From NCBI GenBank assembly GCA_947495985.1, contig CANMBD010000001.1, positions 868,001-932,000 of the forward strand: a stretch of 64,000 bases of DNA. The letters are read 5' to 3'. The position numbers were made by a program, and so were the translations under genes. This stretch comes from an uncultured Sphingomonadaceae bacterium. GTDB lineage: Bacteria; Pseudomonadota; Alphaproteobacteria; Sphingomonadales; Sphingomonadaceae. Shown here piece after piece: positions 9,174-18,822 of the stretch (position 1 is the first letter of the stretch; each line of letters opens with the position of its first letter). The notes under the pieces were generated by a model. The model made no database searches. It saw only the letters and a program-made list of their open reading frames with translations, and was not told the DNA's origin.

Positions 9174-9202
9174 TTTACAGATTGCAAAAGCGGGCATATA
9201 GC
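9174..9202 (+). promoter_or_regulatory. Candidate sigma-70 promoter for the ornithine-decarboxylase-like gene
   Basis: TTTACA (9174-9179), a 17-base spacer and TATAGC (9197-9202) match the housekeeping promoter pattern. Transcription would begin near 9209, leaving almost no leader before the ATG at 9218 but about 70 bases before the TTG at 9281. Confidence 0.45.
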
Positions 9203-9280
9203 CGCCGTCGCTGCCCCATGGCCACTTGTGATTCCGCAAGGCAGCTCAATCGATCTTTAAATCTAAGGGGGTCCCTTGAG

Positions 9281-10480
9281 TTGCACAATTTCCATGATGC
9301 GCAGGAGCTGACGAAGGCTCTTTGCCCCGATATTCCAGTTTTGCTGAACCGCCCGCACGCAGCGCGGCGCGCAGCGCGTTACTTTGTCGAGCAGTTTCCC
9401 GGCAAGTCGCTTTATGCGGTTAAGGCGAATCCCTCACCCGCGCTTTTGAAGCTGTTATTCAGTGCAGGCGTGACCCATTATGACGTTGCATCGATTGATG
9501 AAGTGCGTCTGGTCCACAGCACGCTGCCCGATGCCGTGCTGTGTTTCATGCATCCAATCAAATCGGAAGCAGTGATACGCGAAGCCTATCGTGACCGCGG
9601 TGTGCGCGTATTCTCACTCGATTCTATCGAAGAGCTGGAGAAGATTGAACGGGCGACCAATGGCGCAGAAGATTTGACGCTTTGTGTCCGCATCAAGGTT
9701 GCGTCAGAATTTGCGCAGATTAGTCTGGCTTCAAAATTTGGCATTGATGTGGATGAATCCGCTATTCTCTTGCAGCGTGCGCGTCAGGCCGCTGACCAGT
9801 TGGGAATTTGTTTCCACGTTGGCAGTCAGGCGATGACGCCGCTCGCCTATGTCCATGCTTTGGAGCGTGTCCGGACAGCGATTGTCGAAGCGTCGGTCAC
9901 CGTAGATATCGTCAATGTCGGCGGCGGATTTCCGTCCATCTATCCCGATATGGCGCCACCTTCACTCAACCATTATTTCAGTGCGATTGACCGGACGTTC
10001 GAGGATTTGCCGATCAGCTATTCAGCTGAACTCTGGTGTGAGCCGGGTCGTGCACTGGCCGCGGAATATAATTCGCTCATCGTGAAGGTGGAACAGCGCC
10101 GCGGGAACGAGCTGTATATTAACGATGGCGCTTATGGCACATTATTCGATGCCGCCCATATTGGCTGGCGCTTTCCAGTCCAATTGCTCGGCAATGGTTC
10201 GGACGACGCGGTACTGACCGAATATAGTTTCTATGGCCCCACCTGCGATGATATGGACCATATGGCGGGCCCCTTTGTCCTGCCCGCTGATGTAAAGGCT
10301 GGCGACTATATCGAAATCGGTATGCTGGGCGCCTACGGATCGACTATGCGAACCAAGTTTAATGGCTATGGATCGATTGACGATTATGACGTGACGGATG
10401 AGCCCATGGCGAGCGTCTATGTCGGGGAGAATCTCGACCGGACGGACCACGAAAACGTGGTGTCCTTCCCCGGCGCATGA
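9281..10480 (+). CDS. Type III PLP-dependent ornithine/lysine decarboxylase-like enzyme
   Basis: About 399 residues. PLP lysine in SLYAVKANPSP; H-x-G-S motif in CFHVGSQAMTP; glycine loop VGGGFPSIYP; phosphate/substrate motif WCEPGRALAAE; and the catalytic cysteine in YGPTCDDMD, as in eukaryotic-type ornithine decarboxylases. It should make putrescine from ornithine (or cadaverine from lysine), the substrate of the upstream dehydrogenase, completing the polyamine cluster. The frame is open further upstream to an ATG at 9218. The TTG at 9281 is preferred because AAGGGGG lies 9 bases before it and family members begin about ten residues before the PV-x-x-x-RPHAA segment. Use of 9218 is not excluded. 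Confidence 0.88.
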   Translation: MHNFHDAQELTKALCPDIPVLLNRPHAARRAARYFVEQFPGKSLYAVKANPSPALLKLLFSAGVTHYDVASIDEVRLVHSTLPDAVLCFMHPIKSEAVIREAYRDRGVRVFSLDSIEELEKIERATNGAEDLTLCVRIKVASEFAQISLASKFGIDVDESAILLQRARQAADQLGICFHVGSQAMTPLAYVHALERVRTAIVEASVTVDIVNVGGGFPSIYPDMAPPSLNHYFSAIDRTFEDLPISYSAELWCEPGRALAAEYNSLIVKVEQRRGNELYINDGAYGTLFDAAHIGWRFPVQLLGNGSDDAVLTEYSFYGPTCDDMDHMAGPFVLPADVKAGDYIEIGMLGAYGSTMRTKFNGYGSIDDYDVTDEPMASVYVGENLDRTDHENVVSFPGA

Positions 10481-10551
10481 CGTCCGACTAAGTTGCATTT
10501 GACAATTTACAATATGTAACGCAGGTTCCACCCAATATTTGGGAGGATATC

Positions 10552-10980
10552 ATGAGCACAGCCATATTGGCACCAGCAGCTCTGTTGGTCATCTGGTCAA
10601 TCGTCATGCTTTTCTGGATGGCCGGAACGCGGCTGCCGGCGGCTAAGAAAATGGGCATCGACATAACCGCAAAACCCGGCGGACGCGGACCCGATGTCGA
10701 CCCGCAATTGCCTGACAAGGTTGCATGGAAGTCCCACAATTACACCCATTTGATGGAACAGCCGACGCTGTTTTACGCCACGGTTATCATCTTGGCAGTC
10801 GCCGAAGCTGGTACGGGAATAAACCTGTGGCTGGCCTGGGCCTATGTATTGCTGCGCATTACCCACAGCATCTGGCAGGCAACGGTTAATCTGGTGAATG
10901 TGCGATTTTTGCTGTTCGTGGCATCGACCATCTGTCTGCTGATCATGGCGATGAATGCATTTTTCACGACTTTTGTATGA
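10552..10980 (+). CDS. MAPEG family membrane protein (copy 1)
   Basis: A 142-residue integral membrane protein with about four transmembrane helices (residues 5-22, 60-80, 83-105, 118-140). The segment KVAWKSHNYTHLMEQPTLFYATV is the conserved MAPEG signature (HN-x-x-x-x-x-E-x-P-x-x-FY). MAPEG proteins include microsomal glutathione transferases; the substrate cannot be told from sequence. A strong GGAGG site precedes the ATG. It is followed 20 bp later by a paralogue with the same layout. Confidence 0.85.
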   Translation: MSTAILAPAALLVIWSIVMLFWMAGTRLPAAKKMGIDITAKPGGRGPDVDPQLPDKVAWKSHNYTHLMEQPTLFYATVIILAVAEAGTGINLWLAWAYVLLRITHSIWQATVNLVNVRFLLFVASTICLLIMAMNAFFTTFV

Positions 10981-11000
10981 TTTTTTAAGGGGGGAATGAG

Positions 11001-11435
11001 ATGGAAAACAGTCCTATTTTGCAGCCGGTTGTGGCGCTCATATTGTGGACGATGATCATGTGGCTGTGGATGTATGTTACGCGTATTCCGGCGATGAACA
11101 AGGCGAAGGTAGATCCCGATAAACTCAGCCGGGAGTCGACTGCCGGCGGGCTGGATGCCCTGTTACCACCGGAAATACAGTGGAAAGCGCACAATTATAA
11201 TCACCTCCTGACCGAGCCCACATTATTCTATGCAGTGTGCATCGTGTTGGCGATTGTCGGACAGGGAGATGGCTTGAACCTGACCATCGCATGGGCTTAT
11301 GTTGGCCTCCGCGTCTTGCACAGCCTGATCCAGGCGATGGTGAACAAGATCATGTACCGCTTTTTGGTATTTGCATTGTCCAGCCTGTGTATTATCGCTC
11401 TGGCAATCCACGCAGCGCTTGCGGTGTTCCACTAA
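11001..11435 (+). CDS. MAPEG family membrane protein (copy 2)
   Basis: A 144-residue paralogue of the preceding gene, with the same four-helix layout and the signature WKAHNYNHLLTEPTLFYAV. The two copies share the start pattern (ALILWTMIMWLWMYVTRIPA against LLVIWSIVMLFWMAGTRLPA) and the lysine/proline-rich loop, so they arose by tandem duplication. MAPEG proteins are usually trimers, so hetero-oligomers are possible. GGGGGAATGAG before the ATG is the ribosome binding site. The nitrilase-family gene follows after 18 bp. Confidence 0.85.
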   Translation: MENSPILQPVVALILWTMIMWLWMYVTRIPAMNKAKVDPDKLSRESTAGGLDALLPPEIQWKAHNYNHLLTEPTLFYAVCIVLAIVGQGDGLNLTIAWAYVGLRVLHSLIQAMVNKIMYRFLVFALSSLCIIALAIHAALAVFH

Positions 11436-11453
11436 CCAGAAACGGCCCTCCCC

Positions 11454-12413
11454 ATGTCCAATCTCTTGAATGTCGCGATAGTCCAAGCGGCACCGGTTCC
11501 CCTGTGCATTGACAAGGGCATTGAACAAGCAGTGGAATTGGCACGGAAGGCGAGCGATCGGGGTGCGCGGATGATCGGTTTTGGTGAGACGTTTCTCGGC
11601 GGCTATCCGATCTGGCTCGACGAGGCGCCAGGAGCCGCGCTGTGGGATCATCCCGGCAGCAAGGCCCTGCACCGCATCCTGATGGACCAGGCGATTGTCG
11701 AGAATGACCCGAGACTGGCGCCGTTTCAGGAACTGGCCGATGCAAAGAATCTCTGCATATCCATCGGCGTGCATGAAAGGCTGCGCTCCAGCCTGTATAA
11801 CAACCAGATGCTGTTCCGCCCGGACATGCCGGTTTTGAACCACCGCAAACTAGTCCCGACCCACGGGGAACGTTTGATCTGGAACCGCGGTGATGGTTCA
11901 ACCATTGACGTTCATCAAGCCGAATGGGGACGCGCGGGCAACCTGATCTGCTGGGAGCACTGGATGCCGCTCGCCCGCGCCGCGATGCATAACTTACGGG
12001 AAGATGTTCATGTTGCGGCCTGGCCGACGGTGAGAGAAACCTATCAGATTGCCTCCCGCCACTATGCCTTCGAGGGCGGATGTCATGTGCTGGCCGCAGG
12101 CACATTGTTGCATCGCGATGATTTGCTCGAAGGCCTGAAACTGGTCGGCGGCAATGACGAAGCCCTCGCGCTCTTCAAAGAAATTCCAGACACACGGCTG
12201 CAATTTGGTCAAAGCATCATTGTCGCCCCCGATGCGACCATAGTGGCGGAGGCGGATGAAAAGGACATGATCCTCGCGGCTGAAATCGATCTCGATGCTG
12301 GCAAGGAAGCAAAGGCCGCGCTAGATGTAGACGGCCATTATTCCAGAGCGGACGTGTTTGACCTGACGGTTGATACGCGCTCAAAAGCAGGCGTGAACTG
12401 GTCCGAGGACTAG
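11454..12413 (+). CDS. Carbon-nitrogen hydrolase, nitrilase family
   Basis: A 319-residue cytoplasmic enzyme with the complete nitrilase catalytic set: Glu45 in GFGETFLGGYP, Lys132 in NHRKLVPTHGER and the nucleophile Cys166 in NLICWEHWMPLAR. The CWEHWMPL context is that of true nitrilases/cyanide hydratases rather than omega-amidases. It would hydrolyse an organic nitrile to acid and ammonia; the natural substrate is unknown. It follows the two MAPEG genes by 18 bp and is probably cotranscribed. It is convergent with the RNA methyltransferase gene, 10 bp between the stops. Confidence 0.88.
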   Translation: MSNLLNVAIVQAAPVPLCIDKGIEQAVELARKASDRGARMIGFGETFLGGYPIWLDEAPGAALWDHPGSKALHRILMDQAIVENDPRLAPFQELADAKNLCISIGVHERLRSSLYNNQMLFRPDMPVLNHRKLVPTHGERLIWNRGDGSTIDVHQAEWGRAGNLICWEHWMPLARAAMHNLREDVHVAAWPTVRETYQIASRHYAFEGGCHVLAAGTLLHRDDLLEGLKLVGGNDEALALFKEIPDTRLQFGQSIIVAPDATIVAEADEKDMILAAEIDLDAGKEAKAALDVDGHYSRADVFDLTVDTRSKAGVNWSED

Positions 12414-12423
12414 ATTATTTCAG

Positions 12424-13635
12424 CTATGCCTTGGTAAAACTAGAAACCAGCTCCACATGGGTCGACCATAGAAATTGACCCACAGGCCACAACGTGTCCA
12501 GCTTATACCCCGCATCACAAAGTTGCTTTGCGTCACGCGCAAAGCTTGCAGGGTTGCAACTAATGTAGCAAATCTTCGGAACATCCGATTGCGCGATCTG
12601 TGCAATCTGATCCCGCGCACCGGCACGTGGTGGATCCAGTATCACTGCATCGAAACGGTTCAGTTCTTCCGGATTCAGTGGTCGCCGGAACAGATCGCGA
12701 TGTTCCGTAAATATCTGACGACCGGACAGGTTCGCGGCCATTTTTAGCGCACCAATTGCATCCCGGGACCCTTCCGCGGCATAGACCTTATGACTGTCGC
12801 CAAGCGCAAATGTGAACGTACCAAGACCCGCAAACAGATCTGCGACCAATTTGGTATCGCCGACTGTTTCCAGCATCGCAGCGACCAGTGCAGCTTTGCC
12901 CTCCGCTGTTGGCTGCAGGAAACTGTTATGCGGCAAGGCCACCGCTATGCCATTAAATGTCACTGTAACCGGCTCGGGCTCCCACTGCGTTTCGGGACCA
13001 TAACCATTGTCCACGGAAAGCCGGGCTAGATTATTGGATTGAGCAAAGGCAGCCAACGCCTCGCGTTGTTCCAGGCTTTCCGGCTCATAATTTTTGATAC
13101 AAAGATCAACACCCTGATCGGCCAGACTCATCTCGACATTCATGTCATGCTTGCGCCGCGCCACGGATTTCAAAAAACTGCGCAACGGGTCAATTACGGC
13201 AAAAAGCTCGGACCGCATGATTTCGCATTGCTTGAGATCAACAATCCGATGACTGCCCGCACCGCTAAACCCAAGCTTGAAGCTTTTACCCATCATCGCG
13301 GCGCGCAGGCTGGCCCGGATACGGCTTTTTGGTTTTGAAATCTGAGGAGGATGCAATGTTCCCGCACTAAGTCCCTGCCCCTCCAGCGCATAAGCGACAC
13401 GGTCAATTACAAATTGCGCATAGCTTTCGCCATCCAGATGTTGCAGGCTGCACCCGCCACATTCCTTGAAATGCTGGCAAGACGGATCAACATGATGCGG
13501 CCCTTTTATGAGTCCGCCTTCCTCATTCAGTCGATCAAGCGGGGCAGAAAAAGCGACATGGCGGCCATCAGCGGTCACGCCGTCGCCTTTGGCGGCAACG
13601 CGTAAAATGACATTTGAATCGGTTTCGGTGCTCAT
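12424..13635 (-). CDS. Class I SAM-dependent RNA methyltransferase (RlmD/TrmA-type, uracil-5)
   Basis: A 403-residue protein. An N-terminal cysteine cluster SCQHFKECGGCSLQHL resembles the iron-sulfur site of RlmD/RumA, and the C-terminal SAM domain has LVADLFAGLGTFTFAL, LDPPRAGARDQ and the catalytic cysteine motif ISCNPASFARD. It probably makes 5-methyluridine in 23S rRNA or tRNA. The ATG at 13635 overlaps the stop of the NAD(P)HX repair gene (ATGA), so translation is coupled; a GTG two codons upstream is possible but weaker. Last gene of the ilvD operon. Confidence 0.88.
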   Translation of the reverse strand: MSTETDSNVILRVAAKGDGVTADGRHVAFSAPLDRLNEEGGLIKGPHHVDPSCQHFKECGGCSLQHLDGESYAQFVIDRVAYALEGQGLSAGTLHPPQISKPKSRIRASLRAAMMGKSFKLGFSGAGSHRIVDLKQCEIMRSELFAVIDPLRSFLKSVARRKHDMNVEMSLADQGVDLCIKNYEPESLEQREALAAFAQSNNLARLSVDNGYGPETQWEPEPVTVTFNGIAVALPHNSFLQPTAEGKAALVAAMLETVGDTKLVADLFAGLGTFTFALGDSHKVYAAEGSRDAIGALKMAANLSGRQIFTEHRDLFRRPLNPEELNRFDAVILDPPRAGARDQIAQIAQSDVPKICYISCNPASFARDAKQLCDAGYKLDTLWPVGQFLWSTHVELVSSFTKA

Positions 13636-15035
13636 AGGCACTCTTGTAGCGCTTTGGGGATATGATCAATCAGTATCTCCGGGGAAAAGGCAGGTCTGGC
13701 GAGTTTCGCTGCACGGCCATGCAGCCACTGCCCCTGTTTTGCGGCAAGGAAAGCATCTTTCTCATTCGCAAAACGGGCCGCGATCATGCCGGCAAGAACG
13801 TCGCCCGTTCCTGCTGTAGAAAGCCAGCTTGACGATGAGGGTGCCAGAGACACCGCGCCTTCAGCATTGGCAATCACGCTGTCGCTGCCCTTATGAACGA
13901 CAAGAGCACCGCTGTCGGCAGCCAGTATTTTCGTGAGATCGATTTTCGACCCTTTGCCGTTTCCGGACATTGTCGCAAATTCACCGGTATGCGGTGTCAT
14001 GATAACCGGCGATGATCGGCCTTTTAGACGGCCGAGACCCTTACTGCCCAAAAGGATCAAGGCATCGGCATCCAGCAAAACCGGTTTTTCGATATCCAAG
14101 ACTAGATCCAGCAGCTTTTCCGCATGACTGTCGCGGCCCAGCCCTGGCCCGATGACAATGATCGCAATCCTGTCATCGGATAATTGCTCTTGGAGTTGAA
14201 CCCCATTTTCATGAGTTTCGACAACGATACTGTGATTGGGCGAAGAGAAGTCAGGACCAGCGAATATCTTCACATAGCCAGCCCCTGATCGCTGAGCGGC
14301 TAGGGCCGTCAGTTTGGCCGCTCCAGACATGCGGCCAGCGACAACAGCAACAAGTCCCCTTGTATATTTATGATCCTCTGTCTTAGGCACCTCCACCGTC
14401 GGTCGCGCAAGTAACTGGACGGCCGAGGCTGCATCAACACCTATCTCGACCCCGACGAGATATCCCATAAACCCGAAGGCTGGTGCAAGATAATGGGCAG
14501 GCTTGAAGGCTCCCAGCGCAACAGTCAGGTCATATCGAGAAACCGGATTGAGTGCCGCACCTGTATCTGTTTCAATTCCGCTGGGCAGATCAACCGCTAC
14601 CCGTCGCCCTGCCCCGTCGAACAGCCGTTGGTGGTGATTCAACAGGGACCCGGATACCGGTCGAGTGAGTCCGGTTCCAAACAGACAATCGACAAATTGC
14701 TTCGCCGGTCGGGCATCATCCAGTGCATATGTCTGTCCCTGCCACAGAGATTTTGCGTTTTTCGCGGCATCCGTTGCGGGTTCGCCGCTCGCTGCTATGG
14801 CGACGTCTGTCCCTTTTTCCAACAACGCTTGGGCAATGACATATCCGTCACCACCATTATTACCGGGACCGCAGAATACCAAAGTGGGGCAACGGGGCGC
14901 TGCCCGCCAGATATAGTCAGCGGCACCGGTTCCGGCCCTGTGCATCAGCTCAATTACTGATGTTCCGCTATCTATGAGTCGCTGTTCGGCAGCCTGCATC
15001 TCGGCGGCTGTCAGGATATGCCCATGATTGAGCAT
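13632..15035 (-). CDS. nnr: Bifunctional NAD(P)HX epimerase / ADP-dependent NAD(P)HX dehydratase
   Basis: A 467-residue fusion that repairs hydrated NADH/NADPH. The N-terminal YjeF epimerase domain (about 1-210) has the FCGPGNNGGDGYV motif; the C-terminal ribokinase-like dehydratase domain (about 225-465) has GPGLGRD, MTPHTGEFA and the end motif AGTGDVLAGMIAA. Both catalytic halves look intact. It starts 7 bp after the lipoprotein stop and overlaps the RNA methyltransferase by 4 bp. In many bacteria this gene travels with unrelated housekeeping genes, as here. Confidence 0.92.
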   Translation of the reverse strand: MLNHGHILTAAEMQAAEQRLIDSGTSVIELMHRAGTGAADYIWRAAPRCPTLVFCGPGNNGGDGYVIAQALLEKGTDVAIAASGEPATDAAKNAKSLWQGQTYALDDARPAKQFVDCLFGTGLTRPVSGSLLNHHQRLFDGAGRRVAVDLPSGIETDTGAALNPVSRYDLTVALGAFKPAHYLAPAFGFMGYLVGVEIGVDAASAVQLLARPTVEVPKTEDHKYTRGLVAVVAGRMSGAAKLTALAAQRSGAGYVKIFAGPDFSSPNHSIVVETHENGVQLQEQLSDDRIAIIVIGPGLGRDSHAEKLLDLVLDIEKPVLLDADALILLGSKGLGRLKGRSSPVIMTPHTGEFATMSGNGKGSKIDLTKILAADSGALVVHKGSDSVIANAEGAVSLAPSSSSWLSTAGTGDVLAGMIAARFANEKDAFLAAKQGQWLHGRAAKLARPAFSPEILIDHIPKALQECL

Positions 15036-15042
15036 AGCGCGC

Positions 15043-15483
15043 CTAGTTCCCGGCTTGTGGTGCCGGTTCTTCCGCTTGGTTGGCGGCTTCTGCCGTGCCT
15101 GATGTCTTCATGCGCGCTGACATGAGATATTTATCAGAACCCACACTCACCAGGATCTTGTCATCTTCGACAATCTCGATCCTGGCTTTCTCCGATCCGT
15201 CAGCGGCTTCCAACCCGCGACCGTCGGTCAGAACATTGAACCGGCGAAAACCGCCGTCGGGATGGCGCACTATAAGGGTTACACCATTTTCACCGGACAG
15301 GCGTTCCGTTTCGCAGCCACTGGAAAAATCGCTGTCGCCATTGATCGCACATTCGATCCTGCCGTCATCGGCAGCCTGAGCCGCTGCGCTATCTTCTGCT
15401 TCAGCCAGAATATCATTATCCGGCTTCCCGCATGCTGTAACCAGCAGGACAACTGCAAAACTGCTAAATATCCGCGTAGACAT
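15043..15483 (-). CDS. Putative lipoprotein of unknown function
   Basis: A 146-residue protein. Residues 1-18 are a lipoprotein signal ([14 protein letters not shown]), with lipidation expected at Cys18. The mature part has two further cysteines (IECAIN and GCETERL, possible disulfide) and a short beta-rich region containing [14 protein letters not shown], then an Ala/Glu-rich tail. No family was recognised. The start lies inside the last 20 bp of ilvD, so it is translationally coupled to it; the NAD(P)HX repair gene follows after 7 bp. Located in the periplasm, attached to a membrane. Confidence 0.75.
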   Translation of the reverse strand: MSTRIFSSFAVVLLVTACGKPDNDILAEAEDSAAAQAADDGRIECAINGDSDFSSGCETERLSGENGVTLIVRHPDGGFRRFNVLTDGRGLEAADGSEKARIEIVEDDKILVSVGSDKYLMSARMKTSGTAEAANQAEEPAPQAGN

Positions 15484-17185
15484 GTTTTTCGGCTTTCGCT
15501 CCTGGATGAGTAACGGCGCCCTTATAGGCCGGACCTACATTCTGAGCATAGCGCCATAACGCACCTGACCCATAATCATTCACATGGGGCGTGTAACGTG
15601 AACGGCGCTCTTCCAGCGTTTTCTCATCAACTTCGAGGTCGATTATACCCGCCTCTGCGTCGATATTTATCATATCGCCGGCTTCGACCAATCCGATTGG
15701 ACCGCCATCGGCTGCTTCTGGTCCAACATGGCCGATACAAAAGCCCCGGGTTGCGCCTGAAAAACGGCCGTCAGTGATAAGGGCAACTTTTTCGCCCATA
15801 CCCTGACCATAAAGCGCCGCAGTCGTAGCCAGCATTTCGCGCATGCCCGGGCCGCCTTTTGGACCTTCGTTGCGAATTATGATGACCGATCCTTCCTTGA
15901 TCTCGCGTTTTTCGACAGCATCAAAGGCATCTTCTTCACATTCGAATATCTGTGCAGGGCCGCGAAATTGCAAACGCGCCATCCCGGCGACCTTCACAAT
16001 TGCGCCTTCCGGTGCCAACGATCCCTTCAAGCCGACCACACCACCCGTTTCGGTGATTGCGTTCTTCACATCATATATGACTTTCTGGTCACTATTCCAT
16101 GTAATCTCGTCGATATTTTCGCGCAGTGTCTTGCCAGTTACCGTGATGCAATCGCCGTTAAGCAGGTCACTATCCATCATGGTTTTCATCAGCATATAGA
16201 CACCGCCGGCATTGTGCATGTCTCTCGCGACGTATTTGCCGCCCGGTTTCAGATCGGCCAGATACGGCGTCGATTTGAAGGCTTCCGCAACATCAAACAG
16301 ATCGAAATCTATACCCGCCTCACTCGCCATGGCTGGCAGATGGAGGGCCGCATTGGTTGATCCGCCGGTGGCAGCGACGATACGGGCCGCGTTCACAAAG
16401 GCGTCTCTGGTGCAGATATCGCGTGGACGCAGGTTGCGTTCGATCAGGTCCATAACCTGACGTCCTGCCGCCACCGCCATATCATCACGGCTCTCATAGG
16501 GGGCCGGGGCCATATTGCTGTTGGGCAGCGATAATCCAATCGCCTCAGCCACGCAGGCCATGGTGTTGGCGGTAAACTGGCCGCCACATGCGCCATGTCC
16601 GGGGCACGCGACTTTTTCGAGCTCAATCAGTTCCTGCAGCGGGCAGTTTCCGGCGCTGTGCTGGCCAACCGCTTCAAAAACATCCACAACAGTAACATCT
16701 TCGTCATGGAAACGGCCTGGCAAGATGGAGCCGCCATAGACAAAGATCGAAGGCACATTGAGCCGCAACATCGCCATCATCATTCCGGGCAGGCTTTTAT
16801 CGCAACCTGCATAGGTGACCAACGCGTCATAACAATGGCCGCGAACGCTGACCTCTACCGAGTCAGCAATCACTTCACGCGATATGAGTGAGGATTTCAT
16901 TCCCTGATGCCCCATGGCGATACCATCTGTCACGGTGATGGTATTGAACCGGCGTGGGGTGCCACCAGCCTCGATGACGCCTTGACGTGCCATATCCGCC
17001 TGCGCATCCAGCAATGTGTTGCAAGGGGCGCTGTCATTGCCAGCAGATGCAATGCCGACAAATGGTTTGGCGATATCCTCTTCGGTCATGCCCATGGCAT
17101 AATAATAGCTGCGCTGTGGCGCGCGTTCCGGGCCGACACTGACATGGCGGCTTGGTAGTTTGGATTTATCGAACGTCCGGGTCAT
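15464..17185 (-). CDS. ilvD: Dihydroxy-acid dehydratase
   Basis: A 573-residue enzyme of branched-chain amino acid synthesis that dehydrates dihydroxy-isovalerate and dihydroxy-methylvalerate. Three cysteine motifs that bind the iron-sulfur cluster are visible: [22 protein letters not shown] and [16 protein letters not shown]. The C-terminal [25 protein letters not shown] is also typical. Full length for the family. First gene of a four-gene minus-strand operon (ilvD, lipoprotein, NAD(P)HX repair, RNA methyltransferase). The 60 bp to the upstream amidohydrolase stop show no clear terminator. Confidence 0.96.
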   Translation of the reverse strand: MTRTFDKSKLPSRHVSVGPERAPQRSYYYAMGMTEEDIAKPFVGIASAGNDSAPCNTLLDAQADMARQGVIEAGGTPRRFNTITVTDGIAMGHQGMKSSLISREVIADSVEVSVRGHCYDALVTYAGCDKSLPGMMMAMLRLNVPSIFVYGGSILPGRFHDEDVTVVDVFEAVGQHSAGNCPLQELIELEKVACPGHGACGGQFTANTMACVAEAIGLSLPNSNMAPAPYESRDDMAVAAGRQVMDLIERNLRPRDICTRDAFVNAARIVAATGGSTNAALHLPAMASEAGIDFDLFDVAEAFKSTPYLADLKPGGKYVARDMHNAGGVYMLMKTMMDSDLLNGDCITVTGKTLRENIDEITWNSDQKVIYDVKNAITETGGVVGLKGSLAPEGAIVKVAGMARLQFRGPAQIFECEEDAFDAVEKREIKEGSVIIIRNEGPKGGPGMREMLATTAALYGQGMGEKVALITDGRFSGATRGFCIGHVGPEAADGGPIGLVEAGDMINIDAEAGIIDLEVDEKTLEERRSRYTPHVNDYGSGALWRYAQNVGPAYKGAVTHPGAKAEKHVYADI

Positions 17186-17245
17186 TTATTCGTCCTGCAA
17201 AAGAGGTGGCTGTAATCGCCGATCCTCCTTCCAAAACTGCGCCTC

Positions 17246-17971
17246 TCACGCAAGCCCTGTTCGTACTTTATCGCAGATTCGTAACAATATTTCTGAAAAA
17301 CGGCGCTGACCGGTTTCATGTGCAATCAAATCCTGTCGAATCTCGATTTCCGTATAGGCTTTGCCGATATCTTCCGCCTGCCGTTTCATCGTGGCGTGGA
17401 GGTCCTTTCCGGAATAGGGTTGCTGGTCACCAACAACCAGTCCTTCTTGTTCCAGATGCTGAATAGCGAGACGTGATGCTGCTTCCTGTTCGTTGTACAG
17501 GACACCGATTTCCCATGGCCGCATCTCCATCAATCCGGATCGTAGCTTGGGCGTAAAACTATGAAGAAACAGTGTGAGTGCCGGATCCAGATCACGGATA
17601 AGCTCTGCGACCCGATCATGATAGGGATGGAAGAACCGGTCGAGCCGGGAGCTTCTTTCCCTGTCGCCAATTGCATTACCGGTTATCTCCACCCCGTCGC
17701 TGCGAGCCGGAATGACGCCTGTTTCGTCTGGAAATCGATTGAGGTCGACGACCAGTCGGGATACCGTTCCCAATATCGACAGGTAACCGGGTGTTTCGGC
17801 CATGTAGCGGGCGATGTTGGCAGCGCCGATATCATAAGCGATATGGTCATTCAGAAATTCCGGTGAAATCCCAAGATCAATGTCATATGGTACATGATTG
17901 GCGGCATGATCAACCACGATCAACACGCCGCGTTCTTGCGGGACTCCAAAAATTTCGAACGGTTCGATCAT
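17246..17971 (-). CDS. N-formylglutamate amidohydrolase family protein
   Basis: A 241-residue hydrolase of the HutG-like N-formylglutamate amidohydrolase family. Visible family features are VVDHAANHVPYDIDLGI near residues 20-36, YDIGAANIARY, LVVDLNRFPDE, the FHPYHDRVAELI metal-binding area and LFLHSFTPKL. It would release formate and glutamate from N-formylglutamate in histidine breakdown, but no hut genes are nearby and paralogues acting on other N-acyl amino acids are common. Its start overlaps the ispE stop by 4 bp. Confidence 0.83.
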   Translation of the reverse strand: MIEPFEIFGVPQERGVLIVVDHAANHVPYDIDLGISPEFLNDHIAYDIGAANIARYMAETPGYLSILGTVSRLVVDLNRFPDETGVIPARSDGVEITGNAIGDRERSSRLDRFFHPYHDRVAELIRDLDPALTLFLHSFTPKLRSGLMEMRPWEIGVLYNEQEAASRLAIQHLEQEGLVVGDQQPYSGKDLHATMKRQAEDIGKAYTEIEIRQDLIAHETGQRRFSEILLRICDKVRTGLA

Positions 17972-18822
17972 TTCAACCCTCCGATCATCGTCCAGCTGTC
18001 CGGCAATTCTGCACTGATCATCTTTTTCGCATCCTCTGCCTGTCGTTCTGTTTCATAAAGAGCAAAGCAAGTTGCGCCTGACCCTGACATTCTTGAAACC
18101 AAAGCGCCTGTCTCATTCAAGTTCGATAAAATATCGCTAATAGCTGGGGCCAATCGCTCTGCCGGGCCTTGCAAATCATTGCGTCCGGACAGAAGGATAT
18201 CAAGGAGGCTACCAGCTGGCAGGGCGCCCTGGTCAAAACCGTCCCAATCGCGGAAAATGGATGCCGTCGATACCGGAACGAGCGGATTTACCAGCAGCAC
18301 AGAATATCCTGCCAGCGCGCCATTGTCTAAGGGTGCCAGATCCTGCCCAATTCCCTTCCCCGTACATGTTCGATTGACAACGCAAGCAGGCACATCGGCC
18401 CCCAGTGGGGCAGAAAGTTCCGCAAGTTCAGATAGTGACAACCCCGCGTCCCAATAGCGGTTGAGCAAGCGAAGTGTCGCTGCGGCATCAGCGGAACCAC
18501 CGCCAATTCCCGAGGCAACAGGTAAACGCTTGTCGAGAGAAATACTCGCACCGACTGCCTTGCCGGTTTGAGCGGCCAACAAACGGGCGGCATCCAGCAC
18601 CAGATTGTCCTTATCGCTCAGACACTTGGCAAAGGGGCCTGTGATCGACAGTGTTATTTCATCACGAGGCTCGACGGACAGCAGATCGCCGTGGTCGAGG
18701 AAAGCAAAAACTGTCTCAATGTCATGATAGCCATTGGCGAGACGTTTGCGAACATGCAGCGCAAGATTGATCTTTGCGCACGCGATCTCGCTATCGCCTT
18801 TGTTCTGATCTGTCTGGAACAT
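17968..18822 (-). CDS. ispE: 4-diphosphocytidyl-2-C-methyl-D-erythritol kinase
   Basis: A 284-residue GHMP kinase of the MEP isoprenoid pathway. The N-terminal KINLALHVRKRLANGYHDIET motif and the ATP-binding LPVASGIGGGSADAAATLR motif are intact, and the C-terminal RMSGSGATCFALY motif is present. It phosphorylates CDP-methylerythritol in the cytoplasm. Start ATG overlaps the TPR gene stop by one base (TAATG) and its own stop overlaps the amidohydrolase start, so three genes are translationally coupled. Confidence 0.94.
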   Translation of the reverse strand: MFQTDQNKGDSEIACAKINLALHVRKRLANGYHDIETVFAFLDHGDLLSVEPRDEITLSITGPFAKCLSDKDNLVLDAARLLAAQTGKAVGASISLDKRLPVASGIGGGSADAAATLRLLNRYWDAGLSLSELAELSAPLGADVPACVVNRTCTGKGIGQDLAPLDNGALAGYSVLLVNPLVPVSTASIFRDWDGFDQGALPAGSLLDILLSGRNDLQGPAERLAPAISDILSNLNETGALVSRMSGSGATCFALYETERQAEDAKKMISAELPDSWTMIGGLK

